Below are positions 1 to 6,704 of a DNA stretch of 13,758 nucleotides, one piece after another; position 1 is the first letter of the stretch, and each line of letters opens with the position of its first letter. Source of the stretch: an uncultured Lewinella sp. (GTDB taxonomy: Bacteria > Bacteroidota > Bacteroidia > Chitinophagales > Saprospiraceae); NCBI GenBank assembly GCA_938021455.1, contig CALIGP010000312.1, positions 1 to 13,758 on the forward strand, written 5' to 3'. The notes below the pieces were generated by a model. That model was not told the origin of the DNA. It ran no database searches and saw only the letters and a list, made by a program, of their open reading frames with translations. The translations under genes were made by a program, and so were the position numbers.

Positions 1-171
1 TGGGCCGTGCTGGAATGGGAGTGTGCCATTAAGTCAAGCGACCAGGGTGCCGCCGAAGGAGCGCCCTTCATCTCTGAGCACATCATTAACGTTACCGAGC
101 GCGCCTTCGACGACTTCGCCGATGCCGGAACGGATGCGGAGACTAATCGGAAGATTTTGGGGCTGAGTTAA
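1..171 (+). CDS. 3' end of a gene cut by the window edge; possible sugar phosphate isomerase/epimerase C-terminus
   Basis: An open frame runs from base 1 to a TAA at 169-171 and encodes 56 residues. It begins with a hydrophobic strand followed by acidic residues (AVLEWEC) and continues into a helical tail containing HIINVTERAFDDFAD and ending NRKILGLS. A short hydrophobic strand ending in E-W-E near the C-terminus, followed by an amphipathic helix, resembles the last strand and helix of xylose-isomerase-like TIM-barrel enzymes (sugar phosphate isomerase/epimerase). A Gfo/Idh/MocA oxidoreductase tail is the alternative. Too little remains to see an active site, so the family is a guess from the C-terminal pattern; the coding call is firmer. 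The gene ends just before the hairpin at 186-236, which may terminate it. Confidence 0.5.
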   Translation, partial: WAVLEWECAIKSSDQGAAEGAPFISEHIINVTERAFDDFADAGTDAETNRKILGLS

Positions 172-185
172 AAGTAAGACTCGCT

Positions 186-301
186 CATCGGATGCATCTT
201 CCGGCCTGGCAAAGCCGGTCGGAAGTTCATCCGATGTGTCGATTCGGGCTAGCTCCGCCTGGCAAAGCCGGTCGGAAGTTCATGTGTCGATTCGGACTAG
301 C
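186..301. repeat. Imperfect hairpin overlapping a 44-49 bp tandem duplication
   Basis: A 26-bp string (cctggcaaagccggtcggaa plus gttcat) occurs at 205-230 and again at 258-283. Each copy is followed by atgtgtcgattcgg, one variable base and ctagc (234-253 and 282-301). The first copy carries three extra bases at the junction. The first copy also forms the right side of an imperfect inverted repeat: catcggatg (186-194) pairs with catccgatg (228-236), and cttccggc (198-205) pairs with gccggtcggaag. It could be a terminator for the upstream gene or a REP-like intergenic repeat. No U-tract follows the stem, so the terminator role is uncertain. Confidence 0.6.
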
Positions 302-388
302 ACAACGTCATTAACCATGGCAATTCCACCAATCCGCATTTATACATCCGATAAACTTTTGCGACTTCGTCAGCAAAAGATAAATCGG

Positions 389-1669
389 ATGAAAAATGCT
401 TCCTTTAGCTCTATGAAATTTTCACTGCCGCTCCTTCTGTTTTTACTTTTAGGGTGTAGTAATGGCACGTCTAGTAGGGCGGAGGTGGAATGTTTTCAGT
501 TACCTGCAGGGACGCAACTACCAATATTCGTTGGTGGCACTCTAAATCTCTCCCTGCAATGTGTAGCTTCTTATAACGACAGCGTACATACAAAAGGTTT
601 TATAAGTAGAGAAAACGGAAAATGGAGTGACTTTCATTACTCAGATGCAGGAATATCGAACCCATTTCTAAATTGGGCGGACTTTCCTTCAGGAGCTTAT
701 TATCTTGACCACAACGGTCATGAGCGCTTCTTTTCCCACTACCTCCGATACTCAGGAAAGGGAACGTATGACTACGATATTATCTATTCAGACATGGCTG
801 TTGATCCGAAAGCGGGTCCTGATGTATTCCCCCGCAAACTCCACCAAGACACCGTCTCCGCCGAGCATGGCTTTCTGTCTTCAGCGACTCTGCCGGGGGG
901 CGGCCTTCAAGTAAGCTGGCTGGACGGACGTTACACGAAGGAGGTGGGCGCGGCCGCAGGTGCAGAGGAGGTTGAAGCGCCAGGGGATGACCACGGTCAC
1001 GGAGCCGGAGGAGCCATGACCATCCGGACCAAAGCCCTCGCCGATTCCGCAAGCGTAGAGCTCGACCACCGCGTCTGCGACTGCTGCAACACAGCTACGG
1101 TGGCGACGGACGACCTGGTAATGGTCGCCTACCGCGACCGCTCCGAGCACGAGATCCGCGACATCGGCTACGTCGTCAAACCTACGGGCGGAGAATGGTC
1201 TACGCCCAAGCTCGTTCATGCAGACAACTGGGAGATCAGCGGCTGCCCCGTCAACGGTCCGGCGCTGGCGGCCAACGGAGCCGGAAACATTGCTCTTGTA
1301 TGGTACACGGCACCTGCGGACCGCGCCCAGATTCTCTTTAGCCGCTACGACACCTCAACCGACTCCTGGCAGCCCCCCACCCTGCTCGATGATAATGCTC
1401 CTCTCGGCCGCGTCGACATTCAGCTCGCCGAAGACGGCACTGCCTACGCCACCGCCTTGACCACAAAAGAAGGGACTGATGATGCCTTTCTGACTCTTTG
1501 GACGATTACCCCTGATGGGACTAAGACTCGTGAAGACCTAACCCCCACGTCCGGTGCCCGCTCCTCCGGTTTCCCAAAAATTGCTTTGTTTGAAGACAAG
1601 CTCTACTGGGCGCGAACTGTGGTTGGCGCTGAGAAAGAAGAACAGTTTGTAGAGGTTTGTTGGCGCTAG
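389..1669 (+). CDS. Secreted lipoprotein, exo-alpha-sialidase-like beta-propeller with CxCC motif
   Basis: With the ATG at 389 the product is 426 aa. It opens with a lipoprotein signal (MKNASFSSMKF, then leucine-rich, lipobox L-L-G-C with Cys23), so it should be anchored to a membrane. ATG 413 (Met9) would also leave a signal peptide; the frame is open back to 236, but that part runs through an intergenic repeat and is not credible coding. From about residue 155 the sequence matches propeller proteins annotated as exo-alpha-sialidase in Bacteroidota and Planctomycetota: HRVCDCCNT (C230, C232, C233), VAYRDRSEHEIRDIG (about 246-260), GCPVNGP (286-291), then SRYD-type blade edges. No sialidase Arg triad or Asp-box series is obvious, so enzymatic activity is not shown. 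A His/Gly/Asp-rich insert (DDHGHGAGG, 200-208) and the three clustered Cys could bind metal (inference). The first 400 bases are clearly more AT-rich than the following 600. Confidence 0.72.
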   Translation: MKNASFSSMKFSLPLLLFLLLGCSNGTSSRAEVECFQLPAGTQLPIFVGGTLNLSLQCVASYNDSVHTKGFISRENGKWSDFHYSDAGISNPFLNWADFPSGAYYLDHNGHERFFSHYLRYSGKGTYDYDIIYSDMAVDPKAGPDVFPRKLHQDTVSAEHGFLSSATLPGGGLQVSWLDGRYTKEVGAAAGAEEVEAPGDDHGHGAGGAMTIRTKALADSASVELDHRVCDCCNTATVATDDLVMVAYRDRSEHEIRDIGYVVKPTGGEWSTPKLVHADNWEISGCPVNGPALAANGAGNIALVWYTAPADRAQILFSRYDTSTDSWQPPTLLDDNAPLGRVDIQLAEDGTAYATALTTKEGTDDAFLTLWTITPDGTKTREDLTPTSGARSSGFPKIALFEDKLYWARTVVGAEKEEQFVEVCWR

Positions 1670-1780
1670 CTCCTTGGCCGAGCGCTTAAGCCTAATGTTA
1701 ACAACATCCGCTAATAAGCCCAGGCAACCTTCCAGCTTAGACTTCGTCATTAGAGTATTGGTCAATAAAAAAAGCCCTAC

Positions 1781-2764
1781 GTGAAACTACAACTACTCGT
1801 AATAATTCTCCTTTTCGCTTGTTCTCTCTCCGCCCAAGGCAAAAACACGGACGTCATCTACCCCGATCTGGCAAAAGAATTGATCAGCCGCAGAGACGCT
1901 GATCAGAAAGGCCGGAACAAGTACATCAAATTTCTGAAAAAAGGTAAAACAGATACACCCAAGTTTAAGGAATTCGTAAGCGGGCTCATCCAGGTTGATC
2001 AGGAGAACACGAACCGGATGCGAGAGATCGTAGCGGAGATTGGCTGGCCTACCATTGACAAAGTCGGTGAACGGGCCAGCAACGCCGCCTGGATTATCGT
2101 ACAGCACGCCGATCGGCAACCAGACTTTCAGGCTTACTGCCTGCCGCTGATAAAAGAAGGTCTCGAAGCAGAACAGGTCAATCCTTCTAATTATGCCTAT
2201 TTGTTCGATCGCGTACGGAAGTCACGCGGAGAACGACAGCGCTACGCTACCCAGCCAATCGATCATCCCCTAACCGGAGAACGCTCCTTCGGCGGGATAG
2301 AAGACGAAGCCAACGTACAAACCAATCGCAGCAAAATGGACGTTGACCAACCGGTGGTCGACTACGCTAAATCGATGGGGTTCACCTATACCGTCCCTTC
2401 CCCAGCCGAGGCAGCGCAAAGAAGCCAGGCAACCAAAGCCATCTACGAAGATTTTGTAACCGAAGCCCGTTCAGCGATGCAGGTCGAAGACTACCCCCTT
2501 GCCGCTGACAAGTATCTGAATAGCAGTTTCTATACGGGAAATATGACAATGGAAGACCGTCTCCAGGCGGCCCGTGCCATCTCACTCGGCGAACACAAAA
2601 ACGCACGAGAGGGGGTTCTCTTTCTTTTTCAGGCGGCACTACTTGGCTACCCAAGCCCTAATGATTTGCTCGAAAACGAAGACTTTGCCCGATTGAAAAC
2701 GGAACGCCCCAACAATTGGGATGAGCTCCGCAAAATGATTGACCGCATACGAGCGCAGAAGTGA
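1781..2764 (+). CDS. Exported DUF6624-family protein
   Basis: 327 aa from a GTG start; no in-frame ATG lies near enough to keep the signal peptide, which supports GTG. Residues 1-19 are a Sec signal peptide (MKLQLL, hydrophobic core, S-L-S-A-Q cleavage region), so the protein acts in the periplasm or outside. Residues 25-160 match DUF6624: a long helical start (LAKELISRRDADQKGR), an IGWP turn (87-90), AAWIIVQHADRQPDFQ (102-117), then LFDRV (141-145) and RQRYATQ (152-158, usually QRYGTQ). Residues 205-325 form a helical region with two TPR-like stretches (around 217-250 and 255-300). Function of the family is unknown. It follows the propeller gene by 111 bp in the same direction. No Bacteroidetes promoter consensus was found in that gap, so co-transcription is possible but not shown. 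Confidence 0.75.
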   Translation: MKLQLLVIILLFACSLSAQGKNTDVIYPDLAKELISRRDADQKGRNKYIKFLKKGKTDTPKFKEFVSGLIQVDQENTNRMREIVAEIGWPTIDKVGERASNAAWIIVQHADRQPDFQAYCLPLIKEGLEAEQVNPSNYAYLFDRVRKSRGERQRYATQPIDHPLTGERSFGGIEDEANVQTNRSKMDVDQPVVDYAKSMGFTYTVPSPAEAAQRSQATKAIYEDFVTEARSAMQVEDYPLAADKYLNSSFYTGNMTMEDRLQAARAISLGEHKNAREGVLFLFQAALLGYPSPNDLLENEDFARLKTERPNNWDELRKMIDRIRAQK

Positions 2765-2878
2765 CTTACCCCTCTTGCGCAGCAGCAATCATACGCTTTC
2801 CTAAGATAAGCTCTAGGCTCCGCGCAGTGGTTGGCGAGACTAAAGGGAAAGTTAGGTAGAGCTTTGCTGGCGCTAAAT

Positions 2879-3337
2879 TTATACGCCGCGCAGTTTATCC
2901 AGCAAGTGGCTCAACTGGTCTGCTTCATCTTCCGTCAGTGAGTTAAAGGAAAAATCACGACTCTGTTCTACCGCCTGACTGGCCCGCTCGATAATATCAA
3001 GCCCGGCATCCGTGATGAGAATATCCACTCGGCGGCGGTCTTCCGGGCATTCTTTACGTTCAACGTAGCCCTTCTCCTTCAGCTTATCCACTAAGCGGCT
3101 GGCGTTACTCATCTTATCGAGCATCCGTTCGGTCAATAACTTGATGGTAGACGGTTGATCACCACGCCCCCGCAATATCCGCATGATATTAAATTGCTGG
3201 AGGCTGAGGCCAAATGGTTTAAGTGCCCGATTCGTTCCGTGGTTCAACCAAGCGGCGGTGTAAACAATGTTTACCTGTGCCCGATGGCTAGACGTTTTAA
3301 ATTTTGGCTGTTTGATTTCCTCTTCTATGGAGTTCAT
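2879..3337 (-). CDS. MarR-family transcriptional regulator
   Basis: 152 aa, normal length for MarR dimers. A helical N-terminus (16-45) is followed by the winged helix: LSLQQFNIMRILRG (45-57), the recognition-helix region RMLDKMSNASRLVDKLKEKGYVERK (71-95, written as the typical 'n.SrlvdkLe.kGyveR' block), and a wing with PEDRRRVDILIT (98-109). The C-terminal helix (132-150) completes the dimer interface. It lies divergently to proC with 176 bp between the two starts, and that gap carries a promoter for each gene and a perfect 21-bp palindrome. Members commonly repress themselves and a neighbour, so control of marR and perhaps proC is a reasonable inference. The ligand is not predictable. It converges with the DUF6624 gene across a 114-bp gap. 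Confidence 0.9.
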   Translation of the reverse strand: MNSIEEEIKQPKFKTSSHRAQVNIVYTAAWLNHGTNRALKPFGLSLQQFNIMRILRGRGDQPSTIKLLTERMLDKMSNASRLVDKLKEKGYVERKECPEDRRRVDILITDAGLDIIERASQAVEQSRDFSFNSLTEDEADQLSHLLDKLRGV

Positions 3338-3351
3338 AATAGGTTGCTTCT

Positions 3352-3381
3352 CAAAATTAAATACAAAAACACCTAATACAA
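3352..3381 (-). promoter_or_regulatory. Predicted Bacteroidetes promoter of the marR-family gene
   Basis: Read on the minus strand, TAatTTTG (3359-3352) fits the -7 consensus TAnnTTTG, and TTG (3381-3379) lies 19 bases upstream as the -33 element. Transcription would start around 3345, giving a very short leader before the ATG at 3337. Only the motif match is seen. Confidence 0.5.
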
Positions 3382-3413
3382 TCTACCGTAAAAAGTTCAC
3401 CGGAGAGGCTAAC

Positions 3414-3434
3414 TAAACACTTAGGCAGTGTTTA
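3414..3434. promoter_or_regulatory. Perfect 21-bp palindrome, candidate MarR operator
   Basis: taaacact (3414-3421) and agtgttta (3427-3434) are exact reverse complements separated by five bases (taggc). MarR dimers typically bind palindromes of about this size in divergent intergenic regions. The site sits upstream of both predicted promoters, about 30 bp from each -33 element, which would suit activation or looped repression better than simple blocking of a promoter. Confidence 0.45.
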
Positions 3435-3460
3435 ACGACCGGAATTCCCTCTCCTTTGGA

Positions 3461-3493
3461 TTTCGTGCTCCCCAAATGTGCGAACTATGTTTG
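3461..3493 (+). promoter_or_regulatory. Predicted Bacteroidetes promoter of proC
   Basis: TATGTTTG (3486-3493) fits the -7 consensus TAnnTTTG exactly. TTTC (3461-3464) lies 21 bases upstream as a degenerate -33 element; a closer match, TTTG at 3455-3458, is spaced too far. The start of transcription would be near 3500, 14 bases before the proC ATG. Confidence 0.5.
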
Positions 3494-3513
3494 CACCTTA
3501 AAACTAAGTTTAC

Positions 3514-4317
3514 ATGAAAATCCTCATCATCGGCGGCGGAAACATGGGCAAAACCTACGCCAGGAGTTTGCTTCGGGCTCATCTGGTTAAACCGGAAGAC
3601 CTCATGGTGCTGGAACGTAGCCCCGAACAAGCGGAGAAACTCCGCGGAGAGAACATCGGCGTCGTGCATACTGATCCGGCGCACTGCCTGAATGCTGCCG
3701 ATCTGATCATCCTCGCCGTCAAACCCCAGGACTCCTCCACTTTATTTACCACGCTTCGCCCATCAACCGATCCCCAACAGGTATACCTCTCCATTATGGC
3801 AGGGGTGACCATCGATACGATCAGAAAAGGCTTGGGAGTGGAGAAAGTCATCAGAGCCATGCCTAACCTACCGGCTCAGATTGGGCTTGGCATGACCTCC
3901 TACACGGCCAGCGACGCCGTTACCCGAATTGAACTCGTACTGGTACAAAATCTCCTTAACACAACGGGAAAAGCTATCTACGTAGACAATGAATACGCCA
4001 TTGATGCTACTACTGCCATTTCGGGTAGTGGCCCGGCTTACGTGCTCTATTTTATGCAAGCCATGATCGAAGTAGCTCAGGAGATGGGTTTTAACGCCAG
4101 CCAGGCCGAGTTACTAGTAGCCCAGACCTTCCGGGGGGCCGTTGAATTACAGATGAAGAACGACGCCAGCTGCGAGGAGTGGATCCAACGTGTGTCCAGT
4201 AAAGGAGGTACAACGGAAGCTGCCATCAATTCCTTCAAGGCCACTTCTGTCTTCACTGACATCAAGAATGGCGCCAAAGCAGCACTAGCCAGAGCGGAAG
4301 AATTAGGCCGTGGATAG
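3514..4317 (+). CDS. proC: Pyrroline-5-carboxylate reductase
   Basis: 267 aa, full length for ProC, which reduces 1-pyrroline-5-carboxylate to L-proline with NAD(P)H in the cytoplasm, the last step of proline synthesis. The N-terminal Rossmann motif is IIGGGNMG (5-12); AVKPQ (68-72) closes the nucleotide site; RAMPN (114-118) follows. The C-terminal helical dimer domain carries AISGSGPAY (168-176) and SSKGGTTEAAI (228-238), the family signature around the substrate site. All key motifs are intact. It is divergent from the marR-family gene and is followed 88 bp later by a MATE exporter in the same direction. The ATG at 3514 is the natural start because the Rossmann strand begins at residue 2. 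Confidence 0.96.
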   Translation: MKILIIGGGNMGKTYARSLLRAHLVKPEDLMVLERSPEQAEKLRGENIGVVHTDPAHCLNAADLIILAVKPQDSSTLFTTLRPSTDPQQVYLSIMAGVTIDTIRKGLGVEKVIRAMPNLPAQIGLGMTSYTASDAVTRIELVLVQNLLNTTGKAIYVDNEYAIDATTAISGSGPAYVLYFMQAMIEVAQEMGFNASQAELLVAQTFRGAVELQMKNDASCEEWIQRVSSKGGTTEAAINSFKATSVFTDIKNGAKAALARAEELGRG

Positions 4318-4405
4318 GTCGTAACAAAGTTTTGGTCGATATTCAGATAGTTACTTATTGTCTTACTAACAGTCTAATGGGCTAACTGTCTAACTTCGCC
4401 CCTTA

Positions 4406-5764
4406 GTGAAACTAAGCACCTCATACCGCGACATCTGGAAAGTCTCCATTCCGATCATCATCGGAAGCGCCGCCCAGAATGTTGTGGCGATGACGGACAG
4501 CGTGTTTCTATACTACAAAAGTGAAGACGATTTTGCCGCCATCGGCTTCGTGGCTACTTTTTACATCATTGTTGCTGCCATCGGATTTGGTTTTAGCCGG
4601 GGGGGGCAAATTTTGATGGCGCGGCGGTCCGGGCAGGAAAAGACCGAAAGCGTAGGCAGAACCTTCTACAGCACCATCTATTTCGAGTTACTGCTAGCCC
4701 TGGCCCTGTTCTTCTTTATGACCTACGGTGCTTACTGGCTTTTCGCCAGCTTAGTGGACTCCGACGTTATTTTCTATAAATCGCTCGAATACCTTGAAAC
4801 GCGAAAATGGGGCGTTTTCGCTAGTTATATTGGGGTAGCCTGTGTCGCTTTTTACACGGGGATTGCCAGGCCAGTTTTCATCATTGTTGACACCTTTATC
4901 CTCGCGATCACCAATATTTTCCTGGATGATGCACTCATTTTCGGACACTATGGTTTCCCCGAAATGGGAATTGCCGGAGCAGGATTGGCCAGTACCATCT
5001 CAGAATACATCGCACTGTTCGTTTTCCTCATTTACATGGTCTTCGACAAGAAGAACCGGAAATACAACATCTTTCACTTTCCCAAATGGGACCCGGTGAT
5101 CATACGGGAGATCATTGGCCTCTCCGTCCCCATCGTTGCCATGTCTGTAGTTGGTCTGGGTAGTGGTTTTATCTTCTTCGGCTTGGTAGAAAATTTTGGG
5201 GAACGGGCCTTGGCAACGACTAACATCGTGCGTATCGCCTACTTGATTTTATCCATTCCGGCCTGGGGCTTCTGTACGGGTATCAACACCATGGCCAGCT
5301 ATTTCATTGGCTCCGGACAGCGGGAAAAAGTCCCCATCGTACTTTGGAAGACGGCCTTTCTATGCCTGGGAATTACGACAGTGATGATTATGCCATTGTT
5401 ACTTTTTCCCAATCAGGTACTCTACCCCATCCTGGGAGACGAACGGGCCTACCTCATCAATGCAGCCTATCCGGTTTTCTGGGTTCTGTGGGGCATTCTG
5501 ACGACTTTCAGCTTTGGCAGCATTTTCCTCAACGGGCTCATCGGAGCCGGAGAAACGGGCCTGGCCCTTAAAATACAGGGGCTTTGTGCAGCGGTCTACG
5601 TCGTGCTAATTTTCTGGGTAGTTCGCAGTCCATGGGGAAGTATGACGCTAGCCTGGTCCGTCGAAATTCTGTACTGGATAGTCATCTTCATCATGGCCTT
5701 CCTCTACTTTAAGCGTCCGGGATGGCAGATAGTAAAACTTGCAAAGAAGAGCGAAGAAGAATAG
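4406..5764 (+). CDS. MATE-family efflux transporter
   Basis: 452 aa from a GTG start, the usual MATE length. It is strongly hydrophobic, with about twelve membrane segments in two halves (roughly 13-210 and 233-435). It begins with the MATE opening (SIPIIIGSAAQNVVAMTDSVFL, about 14-35), then AAIGF and GGQILMARRSGQ (66-77); the first half ends with a GIAGAGLAST stretch (188-197), and the second half opens at IIGLSVPIVAMS (236-247). MATE proteins export cationic drugs or metabolites in exchange for Na+ or H+ at the inner membrane; the substrate here is unknown. It could share a transcript with proC (88-bp gap, no clear promoter seen). The end is charged (KLAKKSEEE), cytoplasmic. Confidence 0.92.
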   Translation: MKLSTSYRDIWKVSIPIIIGSAAQNVVAMTDSVFLYYKSEDDFAAIGFVATFYIIVAAIGFGFSRGGQILMARRSGQEKTESVGRTFYSTIYFELLLALALFFFMTYGAYWLFASLVDSDVIFYKSLEYLETRKWGVFASYIGVACVAFYTGIARPVFIIVDTFILAITNIFLDDALIFGHYGFPEMGIAGAGLASTISEYIALFVFLIYMVFDKKNRKYNIFHFPKWDPVIIREIIGLSVPIVAMSVVGLGSGFIFFGLVENFGERALATTNIVRIAYLILSIPAWGFCTGINTMASYFIGSGQREKVPIVLWKTAFLCLGITTVMIMPLLLFPNQVLYPILGDERAYLINAAYPVFWVLWGILTTFSFGSIFLNGLIGAGETGLALKIQGLCAAVYVVLIFWVVRSPWGSMTLAWSVEILYWIVIFIMAFLYFKRPGWQIVKLAKKSEEE

Positions 5765-5903
5765 GGCGAGGGGCCGCAGGTGCAAAATTGGGGATGGAAG
5801 AGCAAAGAGAATTAAACATGAGCCGTACCGAACACGAAGTACAGCACAACGACTTTGGGTCAGCCTTTCAGGAGTTTCCTTCTACCGACAAGCTGAGTTG
5901 TAG

Positions 5904-5965
5904 AAAAAAAGCGATCAGCGAACAGCAACAGAGCCGTTTGGCCTGAATGCTACCTGCTGATCGCT
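5904..5965 (-). terminator. Intrinsic terminator, leftward
   Basis: agcgatcagc (5910-5919) and gctgatcgct (5956-5965) are perfect 10-bp arms around a 36-nt loop that can form a small gcc/ggc inner stem. On the minus strand the stem is followed at once by a run of seven U (A run at 5904-5910 on the plus strand). On the plus strand no U-tract follows. It would end transcription coming from the ykuK-like gene; the long loop is unusual for a terminator. Confidence 0.6.
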
Positions 5966-6088
5966 AAAAATCTTATGATGAATGACAAAACATAGTCATC
6001 TCTATCAAATCAGAGGCAACTCTTCTTTATAGTACCCTCGGCCACGAGAAGTGAAAATTCTTGAGACAATACTTCACCGAAGCGAAGG

Positions 6089-6169
6089 CTCGGTTACTAC
6101 AGGCCCAGGTTTTAGGTAATAAGCCTGGTCATTCACCGAAAATTTCAAAAATCACCTGTAGTAACCGAG
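6089..6169. repeat. Long nested hairpin with perfect 15-bp arms
   Basis: ctcggttactacagg (6089-6103) and cctgtagtaaccgag (6155-6169) are exact reverse complements. Inside them ccaggttt (6105-6112) pairs with the segment ending aagcctgg (6121-6128), giving a second stem of eight pairs with one G-U. It lies 14 bp beyond the stop codon of the ykuK-like gene on the minus strand. It has no U-tract, so it is not a standard terminator; it may protect the 3' end of the mRNA, be an RNA element, or be the remains of a small repeat element. Confidence 0.6.
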
Positions 6170-6182
6170 TCCACTATAGTCA

Positions 6183-6680
6183 TCAGCAAACCTTATCGGC
6201 ACAGGCTGAAGAGGCGAAAGCATCAGGCTTTGCCTTGAAGACAAAGCCCATTCCCAGAATATAGCCCATCGCTTCTTTCAGAGCAGTGTTAGACTTGAAG
6301 TGAGGATCCGTATTGATATCGGCGTGTACCTCCAGCTCTACGTTATGCTCATCGAGCAGGTTACAGAGCTCATAGGCGATTTCTACCGATCGGGCTACTT
6401 CCCGGATCATACGCTCCCGGATGCTCATCTTTTGCTCCGTCTTGTAGTTGGCAATGAACATGAAACCGCCCTTCTTTTCCCGAAGGAAAACGATGACGGT
6501 GGCAAACTCAGTAACTTTGCCCCGTACCTGGCTATCGGTGCCAATACAGACCTTGAGGCGATGGCCTTCTTCTCGCTCACGCAGGATGGTTTTCCGGACA
6601 GCTTCGCCGATGGGGTCTTCGATCTTGCGGCCGTCATAACGACGCCACTTCATCTCCGTTAGTGGTGTTTGATTCATCAT
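6183..6680 (-). CDS. Ribonuclease H-like YkuK family protein (DUF458)
   Basis: 165 aa, matching the length of Bacillus YkuK and its relatives, which have an RNase H-like fold and no established role. The signature is complete: KVCIGTDSQVRGK (43-55), ATVIVFLREKKGG (60-72), RERMIREVARSVEIA (88-102), VHADINTDPHFKSN (118-131), GYILGMGFVFKAKPDAFAS (139-157) and ACADK near the end. Candidate acidic metal ligands by analogy with RNase H are D49, E94, D121 and D153. Start choice among Met1, Met2 and Met10 (ATG at 6680, 6677 or 6653) is open; Met10 begins the conserved part (MKWRRYDG). A rightward promoter overlaps its start codon region. No leftward promoter consensus was found upstream. Confidence 0.88.
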   Translation of the reverse strand: MMNQTPLTEMKWRRYDGRKIEDPIGEAVRKTILREREEGHRLKVCIGTDSQVRGKVTEFATVIVFLREKKGGFMFIANYKTEQKMSIRERMIREVARSVEIAYELCNLLDEHNVELEVHADINTDPHFKSNTALKEAMGYILGMGFVFKAKPDAFASSACADKVC

Positions 6681-6699
6681 GGGGTAGTTAATACGTTTG
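6668..6699 (+). promoter_or_regulatory. Consensus Bacteroidetes promoter with no protein gene behind it
   Basis: TTTG (6668-6671), exactly 20 bases, then TACGTTTG (6692-6699) match the -33/-7 consensus (TTTG, 19-21 bases, TAnnTTTG) without a mismatch. It fires rightward from within the first codons of the leftward ykuK-like gene. Transcription would begin near 6705. Confidence 0.6.
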
Positions 6700-6704
6700 C
6701 CAAG

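Larger units (their letters stand above)
5765..6182. other. 418-bp gap; probable structured 3' UTR of the leftward ykuK-like gene
   Basis: No convincing gene lies here. The stretch holds two strong inverted repeats (5910-5965 and 6089-6169, listed separately) and two copies of ttcaccgaa (6073-6081 and 6132-6140). Because the left hairpin has a U-tract only in the minus direction, the simplest reading is that leftward transcription from 6680 continues about 280 nt past its stop codon at 6183 before ending. An open frame at 5794-5946 (50 aa) reads through the left arm of the terminator and looks accidental. Confidence 0.5.

Noticed and set aside
236..388. N-terminal extension of the propeller lipoprotein frame back to an ATG at 236
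   Set aside because: It would place 51 residues encoded by the tandem intergenic repeat in front of a clear lipoprotein signal peptide; the ATG at 389 is far more sensible.
881..1219. 112-aa minus-strand frame opposite the propeller gene
   Set aside because: A GC-rich shadow frame; the plus strand holds the conserved CDCC and RDRS motifs in this interval.
2808..2864. aagctcta/tagagctt inverted repeat between the DUF6624 and marR-family genes
   Set aside because: Arms of only 8 bp with a 41-nt loop and no U-tract on either strand; not a supportable terminator.
5794..5946. Open frame of 50 aa after the MATE gene
   Set aside because: No signal, motif or good start context, and its end is encoded by the left arm of the leftward terminator.
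6300..6662. 120-aa plus-strand frame opposite the ykuK-like gene
   Set aside because: It is a shadow of a gene with a full family signature on the other strand.
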